The notes beneath the pieces are model-generated. The model ran no database searches and was not told where the DNA came from. It worked only from the letters and a program-made list of their open reading frames with translations. The position numbers and the translations under genes were made by a program. Positions 22,540 through 34,139 of a stretch of 64,000 bases of DNA are shown in pieces; position 1 is the stretch's first letter; every line of letters starts with the position of its first letter. The DNA comes from Corythucha ciliata (lineage: Eukaryota > Arthropoda > Insecta > Hemiptera > Tingidae): positions 14,795,009 through 14,859,008 of the forward strand of contig CM075938.1 of NCBI GenBank assembly GCA_038030265.1. Reading direction: 5' to 3'.

Positions 22540-23345
22540 CGGACACATTAGGAAAAAATAACGTATAACACGCACTGACTGACTGAAAATGTAAAACGGT
22601 CCTTAATTTCGGGTTAATGTTGAAAAAATCTTCAATCAGCGCGGCTAAAATTAAGAAAAACTTTAATTTTCAGCTCAAATTGAGAAAAAGACCCTATTCA
22701 CCTCAAAAAAAAAAAAAAAAAAAGATATAATCGCTAAATTGCCGCCGCCAATTCATGGGGTGAAAACGCTATTTCGCTGATAAAAGTGGTTTAAAACGCT
22801 GTGAATTATCGAACAATGCCTTATTATTTCGACTGTGGGTTTATTATTCATGGATGTAGTCAAATCCGGCTTGATATTACATGAAAATTGACACCCAACA
22901 CCCCTATGACCCCAAATCCTTTGAAAATCCCAATTTTGGACCCGCTTTTGGCCCATAAAACCCAAGGAGGTTATTTGATCAAACTGATCTGATGTTAGGA
23001 CCAACTAGACCCCAAATGGTGTCTATGTGCGAAAGAACGAGTTTTTTCGAGCAATCCTAGGGCAAGATATGGCCCGGACGGCGGACGGACATTTTTTTTT
23101 ACTGCAGATTTGGATTCTACGCACTTTGAAACGTAAAACTACAAATTTTGAGGGGGGGGGGGGTCAAAATTTTTTTTTGCGATACGATTACAAAGACTTA
23201 TTATTGAGAAATAATAAGCCAAAAACGCTAATTAGCTGCTGAAATCAAGAAAAACGTTACACGTGTCTAAAATTGAGAAAAGTGCTAATTTGCAGGTGAA
23301 ATTGACAAAACATGGCTCGTTCGCGGCAAAAATTGAGAAATTGCG
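22540..23345 (+). repeat. Array block D, second part, interrupted
   Basis: Plus-orientation units appear at 22600-22790 and 23210-23345. The middle (22800-23200) is non-array sequence with a 12-base G-run at 23152-23163 and no recognisable gene. Confidence 0.6.
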
Positions 23346-23529
23346 AGACGGCGGGGACTGCTGAATTGTACTTATTAAAATGATCAGCCAAAGGCTTCGA
23401 AATTTTGATTTGAAACGTGTGAAGTTCGTGCAGTGGGCGGTTTTAAGGGTGGCAGCCACGAGAAATTTGTTTTTTGTGATGAGGGAAATTTGCAAAATTC
23501 TGCGTTTTAAAGGATGAGACAGACAGAAT

Positions 23530-23800
23530 GAGTCAAAACCGTGAAATCGGGGTCTGTAAGTGTCGAATCACGTGAAAATTGGACTTTGAGAGAGACCAAC
23601 CGGCGAAATGACATTTTCTGAAGGACCAAACCTCGTGAAATTGTTTTTCATAAGCTGTCAATCCTGCGAAATTTGCATTTAGAGAGTCATTACGGTGACA
23701 TTGGCTTTTTTGTAATTGAAGAACCAATAACCCGCGAGATTTAGCTTTGAAATGGCAAAACCCACGACATTTTTTGAGGTGGGGATGAGTGGACCCCCCC
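23530..23800. repeat. Degenerate array, 'GTGAAATTGG...AGAGAGACC' type
   Basis: Phrases of the form CGTGAAATTGGACTTTGAG recur with period near 30-40 bp. The tract ends in a C13 run at 23794-23806. The words resemble the families at 2690-3180 and 29920-30390. Confidence 0.5.
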
Positions 23801-23913
23801 CCCCCCATCAACTAGAAAACCTCTAACTCCACCTCATGACCCCGAAGTTCTGAAGGCTGAAAGAAGCAGCCTCGACGCACGCCGAACTCACTGGGACTTC
23901 AGAGACCTGGGGG

Positions 23914-24175
23914 CAGGCGCGTAGACAGGATTTCTTTGGGGGGTGGGGTCCGATGTAGGTCGGGTGTGGTGGTGGGGAGATATTTCCACTTTATGCCTAT
24001 TCTTTTTAGTTTTTAACTACATATTATTATTATTATCACTACTATTATCATTATTGTGCGATATTATTCCAATGCGTGAGCGGAGAAATTGAAAATAAAA
24101 AGTTTCCTTCAGAACATGGGAAATAAATCTGAAAATTTGGGGGGGGGTCCAGACCCCCCCCTGGCTACGCGCCTG
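23914..24175. mobile_element. hAT-like MITE, CAGGCGCGTAG ends
   Basis: The left terminus CAGGCGCGTAGACAGGA is mirrored by CCTGGCTACGCGCCTG at the right. The subterminal regions are G-run/C-run rich, with GGGGGGGTCC near the right end. CAGG-type termini of this form are common in hAT non-autonomous elements of animals. I could not find an eight-base target duplication, so the copy is old or the borders are a few bases off. Confidence 0.65.
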
Positions 24176-27100
24176 TCTGTTGGAGGTAAGAATGAAACAG
24201 CACTGGTCACCATCACCATCGATCCGCGAAGGTCCCTGCTATACGTCTCGTTCGACAATCTAGACGGAACCCAACTACCTGGACCACGGTACCCCGACTA
24301 CAGTGGTAATGAGAGGTCGTTCAGGATACGACTTAAATCCTGGGATGTCAGTTTTCAACGTATTTCATGGTCTGTTGGAGTAATAATATACTCTTCTTTC
24401 TCAAGCCCCATCAGGCTGCCACCGTTCTCTGCAGCTCGGCCGAGTCCTCAGAAAAAAGGCCCACCGCCGCAAGGAGACTTTTGCTGATTCCTCCCTGATT
24501 GGGTGAGCTGATCGGGTCTGCCACTTGGGTTTCACTATTCCCTTCGCTCTGCTGACCAATCGGTGATAATTGTACGGAGCATTGTTCCCATAGCAATCAG
24601 GTTATAACGATAATTATACGGCAGTGCAGGCAGTTTCCAAGATCTTCCCCCCCCTTCACGTCATTCGTCGAATTTTTTTTCTCATTGAAGTTTTGTTTGG
24701 CAGTTGAATGACGTCACAGTTCTCTATCGTCACTGTTCCAGTATAACTTGTGCAACCTGATCCTAATCGAAATTGTGTTTCTGTGGCGTTCAACTTATAA
24801 CATTGAGGAAAGTCCCAACAACGGGGCATGTAAAATAAAACGAAGCGCATAAAATGGATACACCCAACCCTTTGATAAATTCCTTTGTTTTGTAAATTAT
24901 GGGTAGCGGTTGGCTGGTGGGCGAAGCAATAATCGTTTTTCCCCTATGCAAAAAATAATGGAAAGCTTTCGAAAGACTGAGTGGGTGGGTCATTCGGGGT
25001 TTGGTGGGGGGGGGAGTGCACATTTTTCTGATGGTTAGAGTTCAATCTAGTTTACTTAGGTAGAAAAAATAAGGGTTTTCCTTTGAGGGGGTATTTTTTC
25101 CTGTATACATCGGCCTGTAACACGGTACATTTATTCACTTTGAGTTCATCTCGAAGAAAATTAGTTCCGTTATTTTCTTGAATGATTATTTGTTTATGGA
25201 GCAAAAAAAAAACGTAATAATTACGCCATTAAAGTAGGTTAACGGATGATTCTGAGCTCGAATCTGGAATGCCATTAATACAAACACTCTAGCACCCCAA
25301 AGGAGGATGGTAATGATAGCGGTTCAAGGAGTTGGAATTAACTTTAGGATGGTCTGCGGTATAGCTATCACGGAGAAGGGTGCTCTCTTGAATAGATACC
25401 GAGAACCGTTTAGCTGAAACCGAGTATTAAACTGTAGCGGCACTAACATCAATTATATGGTAGATACAATGATGGGAAGATGGGGAGTAAATTTGGGGGT
25501 GGGGGATGGAGTTCTCTATCGATTTTTCTATGAGAAGAATAAACCTTTTATTTCACCTACAAGCGTGTTTTAATTAATTTGGAAGAGTGAATTCCCATTA
25601 TTCACCGTGCCAGGGCCTAGATTAGGCAACAACTCAAATTGAATTTGACAATTATTCGTTTCAACGCTAATTCACTTGAGAGATAATAGAGTAAGTGTTA
25701 GTTCTCTATTTTGTGTCCTTATTGAATGCAATCAGCATAAATTTCCATCAACGCGAAGCCGTGAAATGAGAAGACATTTTGTGTATAGCCGTGGTGAAGA
25801 GTAGTGGAATGAAGAAGCTTGGAAGCAATCTGATTAAGAGGTGGAGACGCCCGCGGATTTCTCCCGCGGACCTCGATGTTGTGTATACCTCCCCTCTCCC
25901 CACTTCACAACGCCACCATCCCATCATTTTCATTTAGAAACCCTCACACTCTGATTGATTAGTATAACAAATAGTGGGCGGGCTTTGTAATTCAGTTGGG
26001 AGACTCGTCGTGCCTAACAAGACGGGTCCACTTGAATTTGACTCAGGTGCAGAAGGACGGAAAGGTCGTGAACCTAATTTAACCACTACACGGCTAACTA
26101 ACAAACCCTTGCAACTCCCTCCTCCCTCTCCACTGATTCAATGAAAGTGAATAAATATCTACAGTTAATTTTCGGACTGGCTCACCAAGTGGTTTCAAGG
26201 AACAGTTGGCCCCTGGTACAGTACCTGAAAACAGAAAAATTAAATTAAAACGTGAATGAAACAAATCAATGCGTGAAAAATGAACATATGAGATGAATGG
26301 AACATTTGGACTTGTAAGGTGGAAGAGGGATCTTTGCCCCCAGTTTTCTCATGAACAGTAGTTTTTCCGCTTCAAGGGAAATCACGGTTTTTGAAGTGTC
26401 TACAAACTTGTAAGAGCGCAATCTGCGGGGAGGCGAGTATTTATGATTCTTTGTATCACCCTCACCCCTTCATAACTCACCACCCTATTTCTTTTTTTCA
26501 TTCATTCATTCTTGAACACATTTTTTTTTTTGCTGTATCTTTCCTCTTTTCAACCTCCCCCTCCCACCAATCACAAAAAACAGTTAATTACCACGCCAGG
26601 CCAACTTTCTTCTTATCGCTAGAATAAAAAATGGGTTTTCAAGAAAAGTCGAGGTTGTAAGAACGACCAAGGAGGGAAGAATGAAAAAAAAAAAAAAAAA
26701 ATGTCTTAATAACTCTTCACTGTCAACTCTTTCTTAATTACACACCCACACCAACGACCCATTTTTTCATCTCCCTCACCCCCGTCCCTTAACCACCATT
26801 TCCTCACGGGACCATTCCTGATAATAATTAAAAATAAAACACAAAAAGTTAGAGAAACCATGTAATAACACCGGTTAGCACTTTCCAAAAGTCCAAAAAA
26901 CAAGGGAAAACCCAACACCTGAATGAGTGTAAAAATATGCTTTTTGGGAGGCAAAAATGGTTTGTATCTTTTGTTATTTTCTTTTCCTCGAAGAGTGTTA
27001 TCGTAAGAAACTGGCGGAGTAAAATAGACGTTTATTCAAGCACTTTTTTTTTGTTGCGTTTTCTTCTAACCAACATTTCAATGTTCTCACTGGGACAGTG

Positions 27101-27460
27101 TGAGGGGGGGGGTCAGTGTTGAAAGGCTTACGGGGTAACAAGACTTAGTGATGTGAGGGGGGGGGGGTAGGGCTGGAACTATTAGAGAGTAAATTGATGA
27201 CATTGCATCCCCCGCTACCCTTCGCAAAAACGAAGGACGTTGAAGATGATTTTTCATTCGATTAAATTGAACGCGAGGCGGATAATTTAAAATCAAAATT
27301 GATTGAGGAGCAATTCTCTTTTGTTTGCTGTAACGGCCATTATTCATAGAATATTGATAACTCCGTTCGGTAATTATGGGGATGTATAAAGTGAAGCTAT
27401 GGAAAGTTGTGAAGTTCAATGAGAATTTAGGGAAAATTCGATTTACATTGAACTCGCGAT
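24176..27460. other. Single-copy-looking tract, no supported gene
   Basis: Starts with an open frame continuing out of the hAT-like MITE (to 24487, + strand) that I cannot assign to any family. The rest contains pyrimidine-rich stretches, G-runs near 25007 and 27165, and a poly-A near 26684-26701. No exon pattern is convincing. Confidence 0.4.
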
Positions 27461-27548
27461 CAATTTTTTTTTACGTTTTTTTTTTTAAATATTTAAATTA
27501 AATACTATTAAATTTAATTTAATTAAATATTTAAATTATTTTTTTTAC
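27461..27548. repeat. Extreme AT tract with palindromic core
   Basis: A TTTTTTTTACGTTT word near 27465 and again near 27540 encloses AAATATTTAAATTAA and its near reverse complement TTAATTAAATATTTAAAT. It directly precedes the foldback at 27578. It may be a simple-sequence target or a very small AT-rich element. Confidence 0.5.
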
Positions 27549-27577
27549 GTTTGGTGAATTTCATTGTGTTTGTGTTT

Positions 27578-28083
27578 AGTTCCTGTTTAATTTCGGGTCC
27601 GTGACGCTGCAGGCTTTCTAAATGCGGACGGGGGTGATGTGGCGTACGTCAATTTATGTCATTTACAAGGGTTCATCCGAGTGAAAAAAGGTGACGAGTT
27701 TGACTTCCTTCTGTTACTTCACATTTGTGTCCGAAAACAAAAAAGTTCCCTCATAATTCGACATTATTAATTTCCACTCAGAGAAGCTTGATGGCACCAT
27801 TTGAGAAAACATTAAAGGTCTTAGCTTTTAACAAGTGTTTTTTGTTTACACTGCAATGTTTTTTGATGTGATGCTCCACTTCTCGTATTTTCGATTACTC
27901 CGAGTAAGCCATGAAGCATAGCGTTTCACGCTCAGTTCTTTTGTTTTCGGACATTGAAGGAATTCCGAATAGTATCACACGTTTGCCCTGTTTGTACTTA
28001 TTGGACGAACAAAATCCGCGTACCGAACCCAGAACCCAGTTACAAAGCCTATAACGTCACGGATCCGAAATTAGGCAGGAACT
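27578..28083. mobile_element. 506-bp foldback element
   Basis: The left end reads AGTTCCTG followed by TTTAATTTCGGGTCCGTGACG. The right end is the diverged reverse complement, CGTCACGGATCCGAAATTAGG then CAGGAACT. A second inner pair, GTCCGAAAACAAAAAAG near 27730 and CTTTTGTTTTCGGAC near 27938, shows that the arms extend over 150 bp or more with decay between. A poly-A follows the right end, and after it ATGAAATGCATTTCAT (28101-28116), a perfect 16-bp palindrome. Confidence 0.6.
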
Positions 28084-28116
28084 GAAAAAAAAAAAAAAAA
28101 ATGAAATGCATTTCAT

Positions 28117-29423
28117 TTCAAGCCTATCTGATAAATAAAAAAAGTGGTAAGATGGCCGACAGTCTATACCACCTATTGTAACATTAGTGGTACAGCCCAG
28201 CCAAAGATTGAAGAACATCGAATCTCCACCTAGGTTCTCACTGAGAGCTTCCCCTTACCCCTTCCATTGTACAGCCGTTTACCTCCTAAACATTTGAAAC
28301 TTCTTATCACTTGGGGATCGCCGTTCACTGATCTTTTTGATTAAAACTGAAAATTTTGCCAGGAATCCTTATTTTTCGTGCTCAAATACTAAAATTTTTC
28401 ACTTTTCGTTCGGTGGATTTTATTGTCTGTGTAATTCCTTCCGAAGCTAAGACATGCGGCTGAGTTGCCGAAGTGAGTAAGCCAACATGATAATATTTTC
28501 CTATTTATTCTACAATCCACGCATCGTTATCCTTGGTATGATTCCTATTTTTGGCTTTAGGACCGGGAGGCCGTCCTTTCTCAAAAGGCATCTTCAACCA
28601 GGAAAACGAGAACCCACTTGCTCGACAAATCTGTTGAAGCCTGCTACGTTCAATTGAAACGTTCCTGGGCCGAACGAAGGAAAATAGCCAGAAATCTCCA
28701 CTTTCACATAGTTATCCGTTGCTTTTTGGATAAGTTTATCAATTTGGTATCAATGTCTGACTTTTTTCCTTCTGAATACACGTTTGTGTTTTTACTTGAC
28801 TAGATGTTTTCATTGAAACCGGCCAGACGTGGGCAAGAGATAGAACCACGACGTGGCAGAAGAGACGTGGGCAGAAGAGAGTTGAAACATAAAAATGTCA
28901 ATTGAGTCAAAAAATTAAATTCATTTCACCAAAAACTGATGGTCTCACCTGCTGAATGCAAAAGCTGTTCCGTCAAAAACTGATGCTTATGTCCATCCAT
29001 CCATTATTTTATTTTTTGCCCAGGGATTTGTGAGATAGAATTGTCAGTTCTTGGCCTGCAGGACATACTGACCGACCTCCTGGCTAACTGAACTCCTCGT
29101 TGATTACCAGATCCAGGGCTGTGGCGCAGGGTCGTATCCATCCCTTGATCTAGGGGTGGGCAGCTTCGCTGGCGTGAATGTCAGATGCACCATATTGCCT
29201 TATTGTACTACGTACTTTCGGGGATCCGAAGCTAGAAATCCGTCAACGGAAACTGCATTTGCACAGAAACTGTCACTATCAGTCAAAAACTAGATCTCAG
29301 CTGGAAACCTGTCGTTTGTATCCTTCTATTCCGAATTTTCAGTCCACAAACTGATAGACAACTCCCCTCCCCCTCCAGAAAGTGTTACTTTTGGAAATAT
29401 ACTTATAAAGCCAGGTGCACATT
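28117..29423. other. Mixed tract, weak repeats, no supported gene
   Basis: The segment 28930-29330 contains loosely repeated phrases ending in AAAACTGATG or AAACTG (for example TCAAAAACTGATG), suggesting another decayed minisatellite. The rest is unassigned. Confidence 0.35.
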
Positions 29424-29639
29424 TATCATGCACGCTTCCGATCCGACACCGATCATGCATGTCGGATCGGAGACTGTGGAAACCCTCGTAACGGTTAGAC
29501 TATATTTGGGTTGGAAAGGCAGTCTGAGAGGGCTGAGAAGCGTAATTTAGCCGTCAATTATTCGGTATTAACGCCTATTACGGTCCCCACACCTATCAAA
29601 AAATGCATGATAAGTGTCGGATCGGAAGCGTGCATGATA
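29424..29639. mobile_element. 216-bp MITE whose left arm is itself a hairpin
   Basis: TATCATGCACGCTTCCGATC at 29424 is repeated as exact reverse complement at the right end, ending 29639. The match continues inward over a CCGACAC word and, after a two-base difference, ATCATGCAT, for about 36 bp. Inside the left arm TCCGATCCGACA also pairs with TGTCGGATCGGA near 29460-29471, giving a nested hairpin. Non-coding. Target duplication is not obvious. Confidence 0.7.
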
Positions 29640-29919
29640 GGTCACTACGAAGGAACTTATGTTTTTAAAAAACCAGCATACAATGTAGCTTCAAACATTG
29701 CATCGTGTGAACAAGGCTTTAGTTTTGGTCCGTGGCATGGACGGTGACAGTTCCCCCCGGAGCTGGCATTGCCATCACACCACAAGTCTCTGTTGCAGGT
29801 AGCAAACACGTCTGACCAACCCTGAACAAAATGAACAATGGTGAACAAAATCCGCGAATTTTTTTTTTTTTTTTTTTTGAATGAGGCAAACACCACAAAA
29901 CTGGATCTACAGCCACGAA
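29640..29919. other. Short unassigned tract
   Basis: No gene is visible. The tract ends with a long poly-T near 29859-29878. Confidence 0.3.
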
Positions 29920-30390
29920 AATCCTCGAATTTTATTTTTTGGAATCCACTAAAGTGGTCTTCTAGTGAGTCGGACGCGCGGAAACGTGCTTCTTATTGTG
30001 AATAATCCGCGAAATTGGTTTTTGAATGAGGTAACTCCACGAGATTTTTTTTTTCAGCAATAAAAATCCCCGAAATAGGTTTTTTAGTTAGCGAAATCTG
30101 GTAAATTGAATTTTTCGAGTCAAGCGTGCAAAAATGGGTTTTAAGCAAGAAAAGTCCGCAAAATTGGTTTTTAGAGAGTGAAATATGAGGAATTTATTTC
30201 TAAGTGAGCCAGATCCGGGAAAACGTTTTTTACAGGCAAAACAAATAAGCGAAAACAGTCTCTGGATTTGGGTGCACCCCACGTGAAATTGCTTTGATCG
30301 CGACAAAAACCAGGGAACTTGGTTTTCATCTCAAAAATGCCTCGATATTGGTGTTTTAGGGAGTGAAATCCGAGAAAGTGGTTTACTGCT
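29920..30390. repeat. Degenerate array, 'GCGAAATTGGTTTTTGAGTGAG' type
   Basis: Units such as CGCGAAATTGGTTTTTGA and GAAATCCGAGAAAGTGG recur every 35-45 bp. The family matches 2690-3180 in wording and orientation. Confidence 0.6.
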
Positions 30391-30399
30391 CTGAGCCAG

Positions 30400-32295
30400 G
30401 CCAGCAGGACATCTTGACGAAACAAAATGTGACCCCTGGGTTCTTGTGGCTCCTTTTTCTTTGTTTTAAAGCCCAGATGCCTGAAAAGAAATGAGTTCGA
30501 AATCGACCCAATACTAACCCTCCGTGAAGCCCACAGGTCCAGGCTGCTTTAACTACGGTTACCATCACACTACGGTTACAAAACCTTGGCTTTACGGGGG
30601 GGGGGGGACAAACGCGTGGAGGCACGTTTGGAAGAACGTATCTTCATAAATAAACGGAGCAATAATCTTTAGGGAGCTAAGCTCCCGTTTTGAGTGAGTA
30701 AGAACCCTAAGTTTCAACGTGCTTTTCGACCTCAGAAGTCATAAACCGGGAATATACTGGCCTATTTCAGGGGAAAGTGCAATCTAAGTACCGGAGGTAG
30801 CACAATTAGTAAAGGGGCCAGGCTCTCCGGTTCTCCGCGGGTTAAAAAGGCGTTCCCTAACCAGCGGCGAAGACCTCAGCGAAATTAAACAAAGCATGGA
30901 AGATAACAATTTTTCATACAGTTACGTTTCCAACGGGGTAATCAAACGACCATTAGTTTTCATGTTATTGAATACGATGTATTTATGTGACACAGAACAA
31001 CGTCGAAAAGGCTACCGGAATTCGGGGTATTGTTTAACTCGATGCAATGATAACTCACGGTGTGTCGGCATGTTGGGTAGGAAGCACGTGCTAAGCCATT
31101 TTGAGAAATTCTTAGCATTCAAGGACGAAGAGTCCCCTGAAATACTTGAGGACTTGAAAGTCAGAAGATCGTCCCTAACTAAGGCTTGCTCACCATCTCA
31201 ATGAGCAGCAAGAAGTCGATTTCCTTTGACTAAAATATAAAGTCATGTGAAACTGTTTTGGTGCTGAAGAAATTATGAGAACCACCTGCTTACCTAATTT
31301 ATGAGTATAGCCGTTAATGCGTCTTATCCGACTGCCAACAGAATATAACGTTATGGGACTCTTGCATGTACGTTCAAGACTATGTTCGTATTGGGCTCTC
31401 GATGCTGTTCTATATCCTTCAGTAGGATACCTACGGGCTGCAATTTTTGGCCGCTCACTAAGTATCTAACGATTATACAGGCACTTCTTCACCTAAACCC
31501 AAGGAGATGTAAGCGAGGCCAAAGGTATTCTTTACTGCAGTTCACAACACCTTGTGGAAAATTTTAACAGAAGGGCATTGCTTTTCATTAATATAGAACT
31601 CGCGAACTTTAAAACGAATGGCACTGTCAGTGAAAGAGTCGAATTTGACGCGTTTTTGACGAGGACTATTCTTCCTCTTAGGCGAGGTGAAAAGTGGCCG
31701 GCTCGCACTCGAGCCCACCGAGGTCGTTCGTTCGGTTTCCTTCGCGATGCGTAAAACTGAAGACTGGAAAACACCGGCCGCCTCGGCCGGCGGGCTTGGG
31801 CTTTTTCACTACCTTCTGCCGGCTAAAATATTCGAAAACAGAAAAAAGGATTCGCCTCTCTTGGCTTCCCAAAGTCCTTCTTCACGGTCTTTCACTTATT
31901 TCTGAAATAAAATGCATTATATTGGCCGTCAATGTAATTATATTATTTATCATCCCATGAATACTTACTTTAATATCAATGAATGATAACGTTGAGTCAA
32001 AAAGTGACATTCATATCACCGATAGAAACTTGAAAAATATCGAGTGCAAAAAAACTGGCGGGGGGTGAAGTACATTCTAATCGGCGCCAGTAGCGCTACC
32101 GTCGATTTCTTTAGTCTTTGGCTGGTCTATAGCAGCTGAGCAATAGCAGGTCACCGGTACAGTACCCTCAAATGAAGTGTCACTTGTAGGGAACGCTACT
32201 CCACAAGCTGAGCATGACAGCACGTTTTAGACGACCGAGTTATTGACCAGCAGGAAACAAGGTAATTTTACTCGGAAACTGTTCGTATAACTTCA
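30400..32295. other. Tract without a supported gene; GC-rich patch at 31680-31810
   Basis: The + frame 30896-31204 (102 codons) has ordinary amino-acid composition but no family that I recognise. At about 31683-31805 GC content rises abruptly (for example CCGGCCGCCTCGGCCGGCGG), with frames open on both strands. This may be a foreign or TE-derived fragment. Nothing further can be assigned. Confidence 0.35.
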
Positions 32296-32298
32296 GAG

Positions 32299-33428
32299 TC
32301 AATTTTTATTTATTCATTTATTGCCATCCTCATTTTACATGCCCGGCAACGTCACTCAATCGGACAATTAGAAATAACAACATCTAGACCTAAGTAAAAG
32401 TAGGTACATCAAGCAAAGTATTCGCTTAAGCTATAACATTCTTTTTCCATTAATAGCTGCTTCAATGTTTTCTTTAATTTTAGAGGATCAAGCAAAGTCA
32501 TTTGTGTAGGGAGACCATTGAACAACTTCACCGCTGTGCAAACAAAGCTACTCGCAAAAAATGCCGTTTTATGTTTAGGGATGCGCAGATTGCTCTTCCC
32601 CCTGGTAGCAAACGAGTGGGTGGGACGGTCCTCGAAGTGAGGAAAGTTAGTTTTAACAAACAGGACACACTGCAGTATATAGCTTGAGCACAACGTCATA
32701 ACACCCAACCGGCGGAAACTCCCTCGACAGCTTCCCCTGTAGCCGAGATTTCCCATCAATCTCACTGCCCTCTTCTGGAGGCGAAAAATTCGAGCCGCAT
32801 GAGAAGTATTGCCCCAAAACATTATACCATATTCCATGACAGAATGGAAAAGCGCGAAGTAGCACGTCCGAAGGGTACCTAGGTCCACGTCACCTTTCAG
32901 TTTCCTCAGCATGTACAACACCTGCAGAAGCCTAGCCTCGGTCCTTTCAATATGCTCCATCCAATTCAGTCGATCATCCAGATAAATTCCCAAGTATTTT
33001 GCCACCGCTCCAGCAACGTCTCCACCGAAGAATTCGAGGGATACCGCCTTTGCCGGGTTGGACACAAGCTTGTTTTTCTCGAACCACGAGTTCAGCAGAG
33101 ATGCAACCTCTTTTGCACGAGTCTCAGCCTCACTGGTATTGTTTCCACTAACAACGAAAGCAGTGTCGTCTGCGTACTGTAAGACAACAGTGTCTAGAAA
33201 CAATGGCAGGTCATTCACATAAATGGCAAAGAGAATGGGGCCCAGGACCGATCCCTGCGGTACGCCCACGCTAATCTCGAAAACTCTAGACACACCCTTC
33301 CCCACCGTGATAATGCCAGATCTTCCACTTAGATAGCTCTCGAAAAGTTTCCACGCAATTCCTCTTATTCCAATTTTCTCCAACTTCTCCAACAATATTT
33401 TGTGGTCCACCAAGTCGAACGCACGAAT
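32299..33428 (-). mobile_element. 5'-truncated LINE (CR1/Jockey-like)
   Basis: The insertion carries the C-terminal two-thirds of a LINE reverse transcriptase and a 3' untranslated segment. On the - strand the 3' end reads GGCAATAAATGAATAAATAA, with polyadenylation-like AATAAA words, ending near 32299. The 5' border near 33425 falls in the codons just before reverse-transcriptase motif A (AFDLVDH). Loss of the 5' part is the usual outcome of incomplete target-primed reverse transcription. Confidence 0.85.
32409..33425 (-). pseudogene. LINE reverse transcriptase fragment
   Basis: This is an RNA-dependent DNA polymerase of a non-LTR retrotransposon. Numbering from the methionine at 33413, GVPQGSVLGP (motif B region) begins at residue 50 and the catalytic YADD lies at residues 80-83. 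A YLGIYLDDRLNW segment follows, then a thumb-like region and a C-terminus without RNase H. The motif-A AFDLVDH straddles the methionine, so that codon is not a true start. Everything upstream (endonuclease, fingers) is missing. The remaining 330 codons are uninterrupted, so the copy is not very old. The wording FDLVDHKILLEKL fits the CR1/L2/Jockey assemblage; I cannot place the clade by eye. Confidence 0.9.
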
Positions 33429-33819
33429 GGGTTTTCAACCAGGAAACTGGCAATTTGGCCGCCCCGCGGCTCCGGGGAGCGTTTTGCCCGTGCAGTTAAA
33501 GCAGGGACATGACCCCTGACAGAATGGTCCCAATCAGTTTATCAAGCTTAATTGTCAATTCGTCATTATCCGGGGCAGTAAACTCAGGGCTGCCATTTAG
33601 ATGGATTTCCCGTCCAATGTAACGGATTTCGAAATCGCTGACAGGTAAAAATTCCGTCTAACAGATGACCGATTTTTGTAACGGAATTTCTGAATCGATC
33701 ATTGATTTTTATCATCATAATAATCTTATTTTTATTCTAATAACTTTGAACATAATTGAAAGGGAAAATGAGTACGTGGTTTCAGTAAACGAGAGAGAAT
33801 TCATTCATATTACTACTTA

Positions 33820-34020
33820 GGCCAGGGTTACTAATTACTATGCATGCGATTTCTGACGAAAATGTATTCTGACGAGGTCTGACGAATTCGCTTAAACAAA
33901 CAAACGTCTGCTTTTCAACGAAAGTGGTTACTATGGGAGAGAAATCCTCGTCAGAATACGTACGGGGGACAAAGTCGTCAGAACTTTTCGTCAAAAATCG
34001 CATGCATAGTAACCGAAGCC
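33820..34020. mobile_element. 201-bp MITE with TTA target duplication
   Basis: The right end, as reverse complement, reads GGCTTCGGTTACTATGCATG; the left end reads GGCCAGGGTTACTA and, after a short insertion, ACTATGCATGCGATTT. Arms continue with TGACGAAAA and further TCTGACGA words. TTA is present immediately outside both ends (33817-33819 and 34021-34023). TWA duplications and GG-initial ends suggest a PIF/Harbinger-derived (Tourist-like) MITE. Confidence 0.75.
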
Positions 34021-34139
34021 TTAGGATAGACATAAAACTTCATGACCGAGTTTTGCTACGATGAGAATCAGCCGGTCCATTTGCTTGTGCACTGTACAGC
34101 ATGAACTGCTCCACAATTTCAACATTTGTCTTTATCTCG

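Noticed and set aside
24089..24487. 132-codon coding exon
   Set aside because: It begins inside the hAT-like MITE and translates the C-run at its end; the remainder has no recognisable similarity.
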